Positions 27,104 through 33,761 of a stretch of DNA of 33,761 nucleotides are shown here, piece after piece. Where the stretch lies: the NCBI GenBank assembly GCA_964373675.1, contig CAYJVO010000005.1, positions 1 through 33,761 of the forward strand. The letters are read 5' to 3'. The stretch comes from CAYHXN01 sp964373675 (lineage in GTDB: Bacteria; Patescibacteriota; Minisyncoccia; UBA6257; WO2-44-18). A program made the position numbers and the translations under genes. Position 1 is the first letter of the stretch. The number at the start of each line of letters is the position of its first letter. The notes below the pieces were generated by a model. It did no database searches. It was not told the DNA's origin and worked only from the letters and a program-made list of their open reading frames with translations.

Positions 27104-27917
27104 GACTAGCTAAATAGAAATTTTTAAAAATATGGGCCACCAAAATTGGTCCGGTACCGCTCATTGAGGGAGTAATCCAATCGGCTTTTTCTTTGCAGGC
27201 GTCAAAATCCACGTCGCCGCCGAAATCAATTATTGTTGCCTCTGGCTTAATATCGTCGGCAGTGATGAGGTTTGGCTGTTTTCCGACGCCGGTAATGACT
27301 AGGTCGCATTCTTTTAGTTTAGGCCGGAGAACATTGAAGTTCTTGCTGTTGAGCATCCACAAGGATTTTCCGATGTACCTTTTCAGGCATTCTTTTAGAA
27401 TCGGCCCGCCAATCAGTTTTCCGCGGCCGACTAGGGCAATGGTTTTACCGTGAAGCGAGAACCTAATTTCTTTAAGTATGGTTTTGATGGTTGCTGAAGC
27501 GGGAGCAGGGAAGGGAGATTCGGGAAGAAGCGCGCCAATGTCTTTTTCTTTGGGCAGTGCGGCGAGAATTTTTTTTGAATCTAATGGAATCGGGGAGCAA
27601 CAGGTCGGGCAAGCCGCCGCGGCCGGCAGGGGCCAGGCAATCAGCGCGCCGCCGCATTCTTTTGATCCGGAGTGGTTCATAATGTTCCAAGCAATGCTTC
27701 TCGTGCAGGCGCTGTTTTGGGAAAATCGGAAGACTTTTACTTCCACCCCGAGTTTAACGGCAGTCTTTTTAACTCTGGATAAGAATCGCTCACCACCTTC
27801 ATCGCCGTCCATGAGAAAAAACCAGATCCATTTTTCCGGCGGGGGTATCGCCTTCAGCTCTTTGATTATTTTTTGGGCAATGGCTCGGCCGTCTATAATC
27901 ACAAGGTCTCTCGCCAT
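27090..27917 (-). CDS. folD: FolD-like protein (methylenetetrahydrofolate dehydrogenase/cyclohydrolase family), divergent, 275 aa
   Basis: Family membership rests on overall order: VIIDGRAIAQKIIKELK at the N-terminus, ALIAWPLP (91-98) in place of the usual VQLPLP, PKEKDIGALLPES (122-134) where KDVDG is expected, the nucleotide-binding GKTIALVGRGKLIGGPILKECL (157-178), CDLVITGVGKQPNLITADDIKPEATIIDFG, and the end SGTGPILVAHIFKNF. Key E. coli catalytic residues seem replaced: Tyr50 by Phe45, Lys54 by Val49 (Lys50/51 adjacent), Gln98 by Ala94 and Asp121 by Gly128. Four cysteines (71, 103, 106, 107) are unusual. It may be an altered or inactive enzyme. It lies 30 bases downstream of the GT-C gene on the same strand, and its stop is in its terminator loop. 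Confidence 0.75.
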   Translation of the reverse strand: MARDLVIIDGRAIAQKIIKELKAIPPPEKWIWFFLMDGDEGGERFLSRVKKTAVKLGVEVKVFRFSQNSACTRSIAWNIMNHSGSKECGGALIAWPLPAAAACPTCCSPIPLDSKKILAALPKEKDIGALLPESPFPAPASATIKTILKEIRFSLHGKTIALVGRGKLIGGPILKECLKRYIGKSLWMLNSKNFNVLRPKLKECDLVITGVGKQPNLITADDIKPEATIIDFGGDVDFDACKEKADWITPSMSGTGPILVAHIFKNFYLASQPRQ

Positions 27918-27946
27918 TTAAAAAGCTGATTACAGAATAAAATATA

Positions 27947-29677
27947 TTATTGGCGTTTGGCAATAACAATGCCAAATTTGCCTTGAAATGGTTCAGCGCC
28001 GATTGTTTCCAGCGGCGCGTAATTATTTTTAACCCACTCCATAATTTTTCTGCCGCAGTCTTTTCCAAAAGAAACGCAGCCGTCTTCGGTTAAATTCTTA
28101 TCAATCAATATCACATAGTCCGGCCGGCTTTTTTCCAGCGCCGCAATCATTTTTTCTTCACCAAACAGAGAAATTTCCAAAGGCATAAAGTTTAAAAATC
28201 CGGAAGGATTGGGTTTTCGGGCAAGATAATTAAGCATCACCCCTTCGGGAATAACCGCAAAATTACCCGTATCTATAAACCCTTCAATTTTAGAAAGAGC
28301 CAATTCTGTTCCCAGACTCCTGCCGTCAGGGCGAACGAAAATAGCGTCGGCGCCAGAGCCGATTTTATAGGACTTCCAATCGTACTGTCTTTCTGAGAAT
28401 TTGAAGTGGGTGACGGTAATACCGGCTATGAGGATTATTACCAGCATTTTAATTAAAGAAGCGTCACCGCCGAATTTTTTGGCGAGCCATTCCGGCAAAG
28501 CCGTTATCGCAGTAGCTGTTAAAAGCAGAACAGCCGGCAGTGTTAAAACAAAGCCATATTGGGCGATTTGGGCATTGAAAAAGATTTTTAGCAGCAGGAA
28601 AAATGAAAAAAGCGAAAAGAATATAAGCGGCGCCGACCTTTTTTTGACGATCAGCCAAATGCTTGCGACGGCCGTAAAGATAGGCAGGGGTTTGAATATT
28701 TGTGACACAAACCCCCAGGGCAAATTAGTAAAGGCGAAATAAGCGATGACGGCCAGAATAACAACGGCGATTTTCTTGGCCGCTGGATCGTTTTTGGGCA
28801 ATAACAGGTTTAAAAAATAATGAAGAGCCCAAATACTAGCGGCTACAGCGACATAAACTAAAGAAAAAATGATTATATTTCCTATATTAGCAGTCGGTTT
28901 GTTTAAGCCCAGGATAGATTGGTAAAATGGGCCGCCGGCCGTTCCGTCCAAAATTGCCCGATAGGACAATAGCAGACTTGGGAAGGAAAAATAGGCAATG
29001 GCGGCAGCAACCGGAATAGCCGCTCCGGCCAAAAGTAGAACAGCAATTTTTATAGTTTCGGAAATAGTTTGCCGCTTCAAAATTAGTTCCGCAATCAAGG
29101 AGCCGGTGGTGGCCAGACTAAGAGCGACAAAAACCTCAATTTTAGTTAGAAAAACTAGCCCAATTGTAATGCCAGTCAGAATCAGAAAAATCCAATTTTT
29201 ATTTTTTTGATATTTTTGAAACAACCAAAGACCGCCAACACTGATTAATAGTCCATGAGTAAGTTCATAGGAGTAGGGAGTAACGAAATTATAATTTCCG
29301 GTGTTGAGATAGTGGCTGAAGGCGAACATGGTTAAAAAAACCAAGATCGTAAAAAAAGCCGCTGACGAATCAAAATTTTCTTTAAAAAAGCGGTAGACCA
29401 ACCAAGCAAAAACTGTTGCAAGAATAAGGTTGAAAATCGCCAGCTTAAGAATGCCGGGTCCGAAAATCCAGAAAATCAAGGCATGAAGATAAGCGGAAAG
29501 CGGGCCGTTAAAATGAGCGAGGTCTTGGTAAAGTGTTGCGCCGGAACTGATCTGCCACGGCAAGTAAACCTCCCGGCCGAAATCAATCAAAAAATCCGGC
29601 CACTTTTGCCAGCTTACGGTAAGCATTGCGATGCCGATTAAGAAAAGCAGCAAGATTTTCCATCTCTCCGCAGTCAT
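27947..29677 (-). CDS. GT-C type membrane glycosyltransferase-like protein (PMT_2/ArnT-like), 576 aa
   Basis: Polytopic membrane protein with about 11-12 hydrophobic helices and a C-terminal outside domain (about 430-576). The first extracellular loop carries the pattern typical of polyprenyl-phosphate sugar transferases: DFGREVYLPWQISSGATLYQDLAHFNGPLSAYLHALIFWIFGPG (acidic residues before and within it). It probably moves a sugar from a lipid carrier onto protein, lipid or glycan outside the membrane. Substrate cannot be assigned. It is divergent from the GT4 gene with just 35 bases between the two start codons, suggesting a shared regulatory zone for surface-glycan genes. Confidence 0.78.
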   Translation of the reverse strand: MTAERWKILLLFLIGIAMLTVSWQKWPDFLIDFGREVYLPWQISSGATLYQDLAHFNGPLSAYLHALIFWIFGPGILKLAIFNLILATVFAWLVYRFFKENFDSSAAFFTILVFLTMFAFSHYLNTGNYNFVTPYSYELTHGLLISVGGLWLFQKYQKNKNWIFLILTGITIGLVFLTKIEVFVALSLATTGSLIAELILKRQTISETIKIAVLLLAGAAIPVAAAIAYFSFPSLLLSYRAILDGTAGGPFYQSILGLNKPTANIGNIIIFSLVYVAVAASIWALHYFLNLLLPKNDPAAKKIAVVILAVIAYFAFTNLPWGFVSQIFKPLPIFTAVASIWLIVKKRSAPLIFFSLFSFFLLLKIFFNAQIAQYGFVLTLPAVLLLTATAITALPEWLAKKFGGDASLIKMLVIILIAGITVTHFKFSERQYDWKSYKIGSGADAIFVRPDGRSLGTELALSKIEGFIDTGNFAVIPEGVMLNYLARKPNPSGFLNFMPLEISLFGEEKMIAALEKSRPDYVILIDKNLTEDGCVSFGKDCGRKIMEWVKNNYAPLETIGAEPFQGKFGIVIAKRQ

Positions 29678-29683
29678 TATTTA

Positions 29684-29713
29684 ATTGTATCTTGCGGGGT
29701 ATAATTAACTCAA
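29684..29713 (-). promoter_or_regulatory. Promoter of the GT-C gene
   Basis: On the minus strand: TTGAGT (29708-29713), 18 bases, TACAAT (29684-29689), then 6 bases to the ATG. The -35 box overlaps the first base of the start codon of the divergent GT4 gene. Confidence 0.65.
29700..29705 (+). promoter_or_regulatory. -10 box of the GT4 gene
   Basis: A perfect TATAAT, 7 bases before the ATG at 29713. It lies inside the spacer of the opposing promoter, so the two polymerases cannot bind at once. Confidence 0.65.
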
Positions 29714-30900
29714 TGCGAATTACCATTGATGTCCGGCTTTTGAGCCGCGGCAGCGCATCCGGAATTGAGGAATATACCCGCAATTTATTGCGGGCGATGA
29801 TGACCATTGACAATAACAATGACTATACATTTTTTTATAACGGTTTGCGTAAAAAACCTTTAGAGTGTCAAGTGTCAGGTATCAAGTATCAGGTTATTGA
29901 CTGGAAAATTCCAAACAAGCTTTTTGATTTATCTTCGCGATTCTTATCTTGGCCGAAAATAGATTCGCTGATTAAGAGCGATTTGGTTTTTAGCCCGCAT
30001 TTTAACATTTTGAAAGTCAAAAAAACGCCGCGGGTGATTACTTTTCACGATTTGTCTTTTATTCATCACCCGTATTTTTTTTCTTGGAAACAGAAATTCT
30101 GGCATTGGCTTCAAAATATTAAAAAACAAGCTCGGCAGACCGAAAAAATAATTGCCGTTTCCGAATTCACGAAAAATGATCTTGTTAACACTCTTGGCAT
30201 CAAGCCGGAAAAAATAGAGGTTATTTATTCCGGAATTTCCGAAGAATTTAAAACAGTTGATGAATTAAAGGGTTACGGCCATCGGCCTACAGTTGAAGAG
30301 TCAAAAAAACAAAACTCCTCAACTAGACCCTACATTTTATATCTCGGTACTCTGGAGCCTCGAAAAAACGTGGAAGCGGTGATCCGCGCCTTCAACCTTT
30401 TAAAGACCAAGCCGGATTTCGGCGATTTTCGCTTGATTTTGGCGGGCCGGCCAGGTTGGCTTTATGATAATATTTTAAAAGAAGCATCCCGATCGCCTTT
30501 TAAAAACGACATAGTATTTTTAGGAGCGGTGAGCGGTAAAGATCGCGTTCGGCTTTATAGCGGCGCCAAAGTTTTTGTTTACCCGTCGTTTTTTGAAGGT
30601 TTTGGGTTTCCACCACTAGAGGCCCAAGCTTGCGGCTGTCCTACGGTGGTTGCCCAAAGAGCCGCTTTGCCGGAAATTCTTGGTCAGTCGGCCCTGTTTG
30701 TTGATCCTTGGCGAGTTGAAGAAGTGGCTGCAGCGATTGAATTTTTAGTTAACGATCCCAAATTGCGCCGTGAGATAATTGAGACAGGATTTTTAAATGC
30801 CAAAAGATTCAATTGGCAAAATAGCGCCGAAAAAACTCTTAAATTGTTTAACTCAATAGTTAGAACCCATCTCAATAATAGCTCTCTAGTGCGATGCTAG
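29713..30900 (+). CDS. Glycosyltransferase family 4 protein, 395 aa
   Basis: Soluble GT-B sugar transferase that uses a nucleotide-sugar donor. The N-terminal fold begins MRITIDVRLLSRGSASGIEEYTRNLL (glycine-rich acceptor-side loop). The C-terminal donor domain has YILYLGTLEPRKNVEAVIRAF, LAGRPGW, VFLGAVSGKDRVRLYSGAKVFVYPS and the E-x7-E motif EGFGFPPLE followed by AQACGCPTVV. A polar segment CQVSGIKYQV (about residues 52-61) is encoded by CAAGTGTCAGGTATCAAG-type tandem DNA. The ATG at 29713 is used because it follows TATAAT at leaderless distance; the 29626 start would read through the promoter. Confidence 0.93.
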   Translation: MRITIDVRLLSRGSASGIEEYTRNLLRAMMTIDNNNDYTFFYNGLRKKPLECQVSGIKYQVIDWKIPNKLFDLSSRFLSWPKIDSLIKSDLVFSPHFNILKVKKTPRVITFHDLSFIHHPYFFSWKQKFWHWLQNIKKQARQTEKIIAVSEFTKNDLVNTLGIKPEKIEVIYSGISEEFKTVDELKGYGHRPTVEESKKQNSSTRPYILYLGTLEPRKNVEAVIRAFNLLKTKPDFGDFRLILAGRPGWLYDNILKEASRSPFKNDIVFLGAVSGKDRVRLYSGAKVFVYPSFFEGFGFPPLEAQACGCPTVVAQRAALPEILGQSALFVDPWRVEEVAAAIEFLVNDPKLRREIIETGFLNAKRFNWQNSAEKTLKLFNSIVRTHLNNSSLVRC

Positions 30901-31000
30901 CCAATTTTATTCAGAACAAGGCAGGAGGAAGAAACTGTGCTTTTAGCACGTTGACGACGACTAACGCCGTTATGGATAAAATTAGCAGCATCCCTTTAGG

Positions 31001-31099
31001 GTTGCGGCCTAAATGGCCGATATCTGTGTCGCTCCTCCTCAATGAAGCAACCGCTTCATTTCGTCGTCGCTCCTTGATCTCGGCTATTAAGGCCGCAAC
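31001..31099 (+). other. Large imperfect hairpin in the spacer before the DUF4012 gene
   Basis: The spacer 30901-31131 has no credible gene. Arms at 31001-31024 and 31076-31099 are complementary at 21 of 24 positions (outer ends GTTGCGGCCT and AGGCCGCAAC-like). Inside is a perfect 8-bp hairpin AATGAAGC-AACC-GCTTCATT (31041-31060). It could be a leader RNA fold of the downstream gene or a small mobile inverted-repeat element. The rest of the spacer shows a small GTGC-TTTTA-GCAC hairpin near 30937-30949 only. Confidence 0.55.
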
Positions 31100-31131
31100 G
31101 CGCTTAGATATTATTATTGAGACGGGTTCTA

Positions 31132-32940
31132 ATGAATAAAAAATCAATTTTAGTTTTGGCAGGCGTTTTTTTAATTACGACCGCAGCCATTTTCGCTTTT
31201 AAAATTTTAAGTTTTAAAAAATCGGCAGAAATTTCCGCCGCCGATCTTTACGAGAACTTTGAAAAAGCAGCCGATCAACTATTCAATTTTGAGCTAGACG
31301 AAGCAAAGCAATCCTTTCAGGACAGTAATAGCGAAATATTAACTTTACGGGATCGGGCTGGCGATCTCGGGCTATTGAATTTTTCCAAAATCAGAGACGC
31401 CTTTACTGATTTACTTAATTTCGTTCAGATCTCCATTGATTTAAGCAACAATTTATCAGTTTTGAAAAATAACGCCTTCTCCTGGATAGTTAATGGGCAG
31501 GGCACGGAAATTATTAAACTTTTGGAAACTGCCCGGAGTAATATTGGGTCTTTGTCAGAAACTGCCAATAAACTTGACCAACTAGATACTTCTGCCGATT
31601 TGCGCATTAGCGAACGGTTTTTAGATGCCTTCATTGATTGGCTGCGCCTAGCCGAAGAACAACATTTCTTGATTGCATTTCAGAATCCGTCAGAGATTCG
31701 GCCAGCCGGCGGATTTTTAGGCAGCTTTGCCGACCTCACTTTAAAACGGGCCAGTTTATTAGATATTGATGTTCAGGATATTTACAATCCTGACGGTCAG
31801 CTGGATTTAAAGATTATTCCACCCCAACCCCTGCAGTTGATAACCATTCGTTGGGGAGCAAGAGACGCCAATTGGTTTTTTGATTTCCCGACTTCGGCCA
31901 AAAAAGTTATTCAGCTTTTGGAGAATTCTAAGTTTTATCAGGAAAGGAACATCAAGTTTGCTGGCGTCTTGGCCATTAATATTAATGTGATCCGGGATTT
32001 GTTGGATATAATCGGGCCAATAGAACTGCCGGATTATCAGTTGGTTATTAATGCGGATAATTTTTTGACCGAACTTCAAAAAGAAGTGGAGATGGGTCAG
32101 GACAAAACAGCCGGAGAGCCCAAAAGGATCCTTAAAGTTTTAACCCCGATTCTTTTTGAAAAGATTGGCGCGCTGGATGAGGGGCAAAAAAAGACCCTGG
32201 CAAAGAATTTAAAAAATCGCTTAAACCAGAAAGACATTCAGGTTTATTTTAAAGATTTAGCCATTGAGATTTATTTGCAGGTATTGGGGATTGCCGGAGA
32301 GATTCAAAAATTGCCGGGTGATTTTTGGGGAAATTATCTGGCGGTAGTTAATGCCAATATCGGCGGCGGCAAAAGCGACGCCTTCATTGCTCAAAAAATA
32401 AAATTAGATAGTGTCATAAAACCGGATGGCAGCATTGCCAGCCGCCTTGTTGTAAGCCGGAGGCATGACGGCCAAGATCAAAAAGAATGGTGGTACCGCA
32501 AAACTAATAAGAATTGGTTTCAAATATTTTTGGATCCTAAATCCGTTACCGATTTCTTAAACGGTGATGAGGCGCAGGAAATAAAATCACTGGTTGATTA
32601 CGAAGCGCGCGGATTTGAAACTGATCCGGATTTGCGGGCAATAGAAAGCGCCCCGCTAATCTTTGGGAAAAAAGTAATTAGCGGCTGGCAGACGCTTAAA
32701 GCGGGAGAAAGCAAAGATTTGGAATTAAAATATAATGCGTCCCATTCCGTGAGTTTGGACAGTAACCCCACCTACCAGTTCATTTTTGAAAAGCAGTCTG
32801 GGGTCAGCAGTTCGCTGGAATTTTCCGTTCAAGCGCCGGAGGGGTATTTTTGGGAAGCTTCCCAATCTCCTTTTTTGGTCTATTCCTCACCTGATCCGCC
32901 GGCAAGAGCTAAGTTAACTTCAGGTTTAATAAAAAAATAG
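31132..32940 (+). CDS. DUF4012 domain-containing membrane-anchored protein, 602 aa
   Basis: One N-terminal membrane helix (about residues 5-23) is followed by a coiled helical region (about 30-160) and the DUF4012 core: FLIAFQNPSEIRPAGGFLGSFADLTL (about 180-205), then PPQPLQLITIRWGARDANWFFDFPTSAKKVIQLLE and VLAININVIRDLLDIIGPIELPDY. DUF4012 proteins are common surface proteins in CPR bacteria and Actinobacteria; biochemical function is not established, though a relation to LytR-type phosphotransferases has been proposed by resemblance. The ATG at 31132 is used in place of a TTG at 31117. Located next to glycosyltransferases, it may take part in envelope glycan assembly. Confidence 0.88.
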   Translation: MNKKSILVLAGVFLITTAAIFAFKILSFKKSAEISAADLYENFEKAADQLFNFELDEAKQSFQDSNSEILTLRDRAGDLGLLNFSKIRDAFTDLLNFVQISIDLSNNLSVLKNNAFSWIVNGQGTEIIKLLETARSNIGSLSETANKLDQLDTSADLRISERFLDAFIDWLRLAEEQHFLIAFQNPSEIRPAGGFLGSFADLTLKRASLLDIDVQDIYNPDGQLDLKIIPPQPLQLITIRWGARDANWFFDFPTSAKKVIQLLENSKFYQERNIKFAGVLAININVIRDLLDIIGPIELPDYQLVINADNFLTELQKEVEMGQDKTAGEPKRILKVLTPILFEKIGALDEGQKKTLAKNLKNRLNQKDIQVYFKDLAIEIYLQVLGIAGEIQKLPGDFWGNYLAVVNANIGGGKSDAFIAQKIKLDSVIKPDGSIASRLVVSRRHDGQDQKEWWYRKTNKNWFQIFLDPKSVTDFLNGDEAQEIKSLVDYEARGFETDPDLRAIESAPLIFGKKVISGWQTLKAGESKDLELKYNASHSVSLDSNPTYQFIFEKQSGVSSSLEFSVQAPEGYFWEASQSPFLVYSSPDPPARAKLTSGLIKK

Positions 32941-32957
32941 CCGTTGCGGCTATTTTT
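32933..32957. terminator. Shared bidirectional terminator across two stop codons
   Basis: AAATAGCCG-TTG-CGGCTATTT, a 9-bp perfect stem with A/T runs on both sides. The TAG of the DUF4012 gene (32938-32940) is in the left arm and the TAG of the HAD gene (32950-32952, minus) is in the right arm. Confidence 0.9.
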
Positions 32958-33501
32958 CGCTGGCATTCATCACAATTTCCAGCGCCTTGATTAACTGAAC
33001 TGCTGCCCAAAAATCTTTGACTCGGTAATGGGATTCTGTTTCGCGATTATAATCAGCATCAACCAGAATAGTGGTACAGCCGGCTGATTTTCCGGCGCCG
33101 GTGTCATATTCTGTATCGCCCACCATGTAAGAACGACGGAGGTCTATGCCCCATTTATCAGCTGCGGCTATCAGCATCATCGGAGAGGGTTTTTTAAAAG
33201 GGCAGCCATCTTCGCGACGATGACGGCACATAAAAATGTCATCAAACCCAAGTTTCGCCACTTTGTTTTGGATTTTTTCCCATTCCTCTTGGGAAACATA
33301 GCCGTAAGCCACATCCGGCTGATTAGTTACCAGAACTATGAGGAACCCCATTTTTTTTAGCACTTTCAACCCCTCCTTTACTTTTGGAAAGAATTTCAGT
33401 TCCTCAAATTTCCACGGCGCCACCGGATGATCAAATCCTTCTTTGATAATATTTCTTATGATGGTGCCGTCCCGGTCTATGAAAACAGCCCGTTTGTTCA
33501 A
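32950..33501 (-). CDS. HAD-IIIA phosphatase, D-glycero-D-manno-heptose bisphosphatase (GmhB)-like, 183 aa
   Basis: Haloacid-dehalogenase phosphatase. Motif I is FIDRDGTI (Asp9 nucleophile, Asp11 acid/base), motif II VTNQ, motif III lysine in KKPSPMM and motif IV VGDTEYD. A Cys-His-Cys cluster (CRHRREDGC) matches the zinc loop of GmhB, but the last expected cysteine is Phe. The size is right for GmhB. It may dephosphorylate a sugar bisphosphate for surface-glycan building, consistent with neighbouring glycosyltransferases; other HAD-IIIA sugar phosphatases are possible. The start is TTG with AGAGGTG four bases upstream. No ATG gives the motif I N-terminus. Confidence 0.88.
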   Translation of the reverse strand: MNKRAVFIDRDGTIIRNIIKEGFDHPVAPWKFEELKFFPKVKEGLKVLKKMGFLIVLVTNQPDVAYGYVSQEEWEKIQNKVAKLGFDDIFMCRHRREDGCPFKKPSPMMLIAAADKWGIDLRRSYMVGDTEYDTGAGKSAGCTTILVDADYNRETESHYRVKDFWAAVQLIKALEIVMNASEK

Positions 33502-33599
33502 AGAGCACCTCTAAGTTTCTGTTTATAAAGTAAATTAAAAAATAAGTGATTACAAGTTGCGCCCTATTCTTGGAATAGCGTGAACCGTTTCAACGGCTT

Positions 33600-33690
33600 T
33601 TATTTTCCTTCGCCGAAAACCCCGGGTGGCCTACTCCGCCGAAGTAGCTTCAGCTACGAAGGCTGGATAAGGCCGCGGAGTTTCATTTTA
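33600..33690 (+). repeat. Dispersed ~88-bp structured intergenic repeat, copy C
   Basis: Same orientation as copy A. Here CTCCGC pairs with GCGGAG exactly, where copies A and B have a G-T wobble, and the hairpin loop is TTCA. Preceded by a small CCGTT-TC-AACGG hairpin with TTTTATTTT (33586-33606). Confidence 0.88.
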
Positions 33691-33700
33691 TCTAGATATA

Positions 33701-33761
33701 AAACGGTGCCAAGTCTGACTTGGCTACCGCTTTCAAACGCTGACTGCGTTTGACGCAGTGC
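33701..33761 (+). repeat. Palindrome cluster at the window end
   Basis: GCCAAGT-CTG-ACTTGGC (33708-33724) is followed by TACCGC and resembles the tsaD insertion at 3459-3475. Then AAACGC-TGACT-GCGTTT and ACTGCGT-TTG-ACGCAGT are two overlapping alternative hairpins (about 33735-33760). No gene is seen in 33502-33761. The last element may continue past the window. Confidence 0.65.

Noticed and set aside
27478..27921. Antisense 147-codon open frame over the folD-like gene
   Set aside because: It is the reverse-strand shadow of a family-matching gene; it shows low-complexity composition, no domain and no ribosome site.
30894..31147. Overlapping 81- and 78-codon frames on both strands before the DUF4012 gene
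   Set aside because: The DNA is a large imperfect inverted repeat, which tends to open frames on both strands. Neither frame has a ribosome site or a recognised family.
1..33761. CRISPR array or insertion-sequence transposase
   Set aside because: No evenly spaced repeats with variable spacers and no transposase or integrase motifs were seen; the repeats are dispersed or short tandems.
1..33761. Recoded UGA (code 25)
   Set aside because: TGA ends several full-length genes, such as patatin, glyQS and AI-2E, at the expected C-terminus.

Overview
This window looks like a chromosome segment of a Candidate Phyla Radiation (Patescibacteria) bacterium, most likely of Parcubacteria type. That placement is inferred from gene style, not from a marker-gene tree. 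Supporting signs are very tight packing, shortened versions of several conserved proteins (RecO, ValRS, LeuRS), tRNA genes without an encoded CCA, no biosynthetic operons, a DUF4012 surface protein, and many short repeats, some inserted in frame into housekeeping genes. TGA is used as a normal stop (patatin, glyQS, AI-2E and the 104-aa ORF), so the UGA-recoded Gracilibacteria/Absconditabacteria lineages are unlikely.

Layout. 1-2434 (minus): end of a dispersed repeat, a 7Fe-type ferredoxin, a membrane family 2 glycosyltransferase and a DoxX protein. 2510-9072 (plus): tRNA-Glu preceded by a tRNA-Glu-like relic, tsaD, a SemiSWEET-like sugar transporter, a small membrane protein with a consensus promoter, valS, a PrsW-like protease, Hsp20 and a patatin phospholipase. 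9098-24509 (plus): a dispersed repeat, then recO, a surface Ig/DUF11-like protein, glyQS, an M16 peptidase, an AI-2E permease, metG, a structured non-coding interval, tatD, an acyl-CoA synthetase, leuS (with a short relic of a second leuS start in front), a 104-aa protein, glmS and a 48-aa membrane peptide. 24510-29677 (minus): the same dispersed repeat, HtrA, tRNA-Leu(GAG) abutted by a LAGLIDADG homing endonuclease gene, rplS, a degenerate FolD and a GT-C-type membrane protein. 29713-33761: a GT4 glycosyltransferase, a hairpin-rich spacer, a DUF4012 protein (plus), a HAD phosphatase (minus), and another repeat copy.

How it works together. Four aminoacyl-tRNA synthetases (Val, Gly, Met, Leu), two tRNAs, TsaD, L19 and TatD form the translation and RNA core. 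GT2, GT4, the GT-C protein, DUF4012, the Ig-like protein, GlmS (UDP-GlcNAc precursor supply) and the heptose-phosphatase-like HAD protein point to investment in the cell envelope. HtrA, PrsW, M16 and Hsp20 provide protein quality control. Patatin plus the acyl-CoA synthetase suggest handling of scavenged lipids.

Three patterns stand out. (1) About ten genes have a -10 box only about 6-11 nt before the start codon, implying leaderless or nearly leaderless mRNAs, while a second set has clear Shine-Dalgarno sites, including two TTG starts. (2) Several stop codons lie inside the terminator hairpin. (3) Repeats are everywhere: a roughly 88-bp structured intergenic repeat in four copies, and smaller palindromic or tandem elements inside tsaD, valS, glyQS, leuS, tatD and the GT4 gene. 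The most unusual locus is the homing endonuclease gene that ends one base before tRNA-Leu and has a degraded tRNA-Leu-like fragment on its far side.
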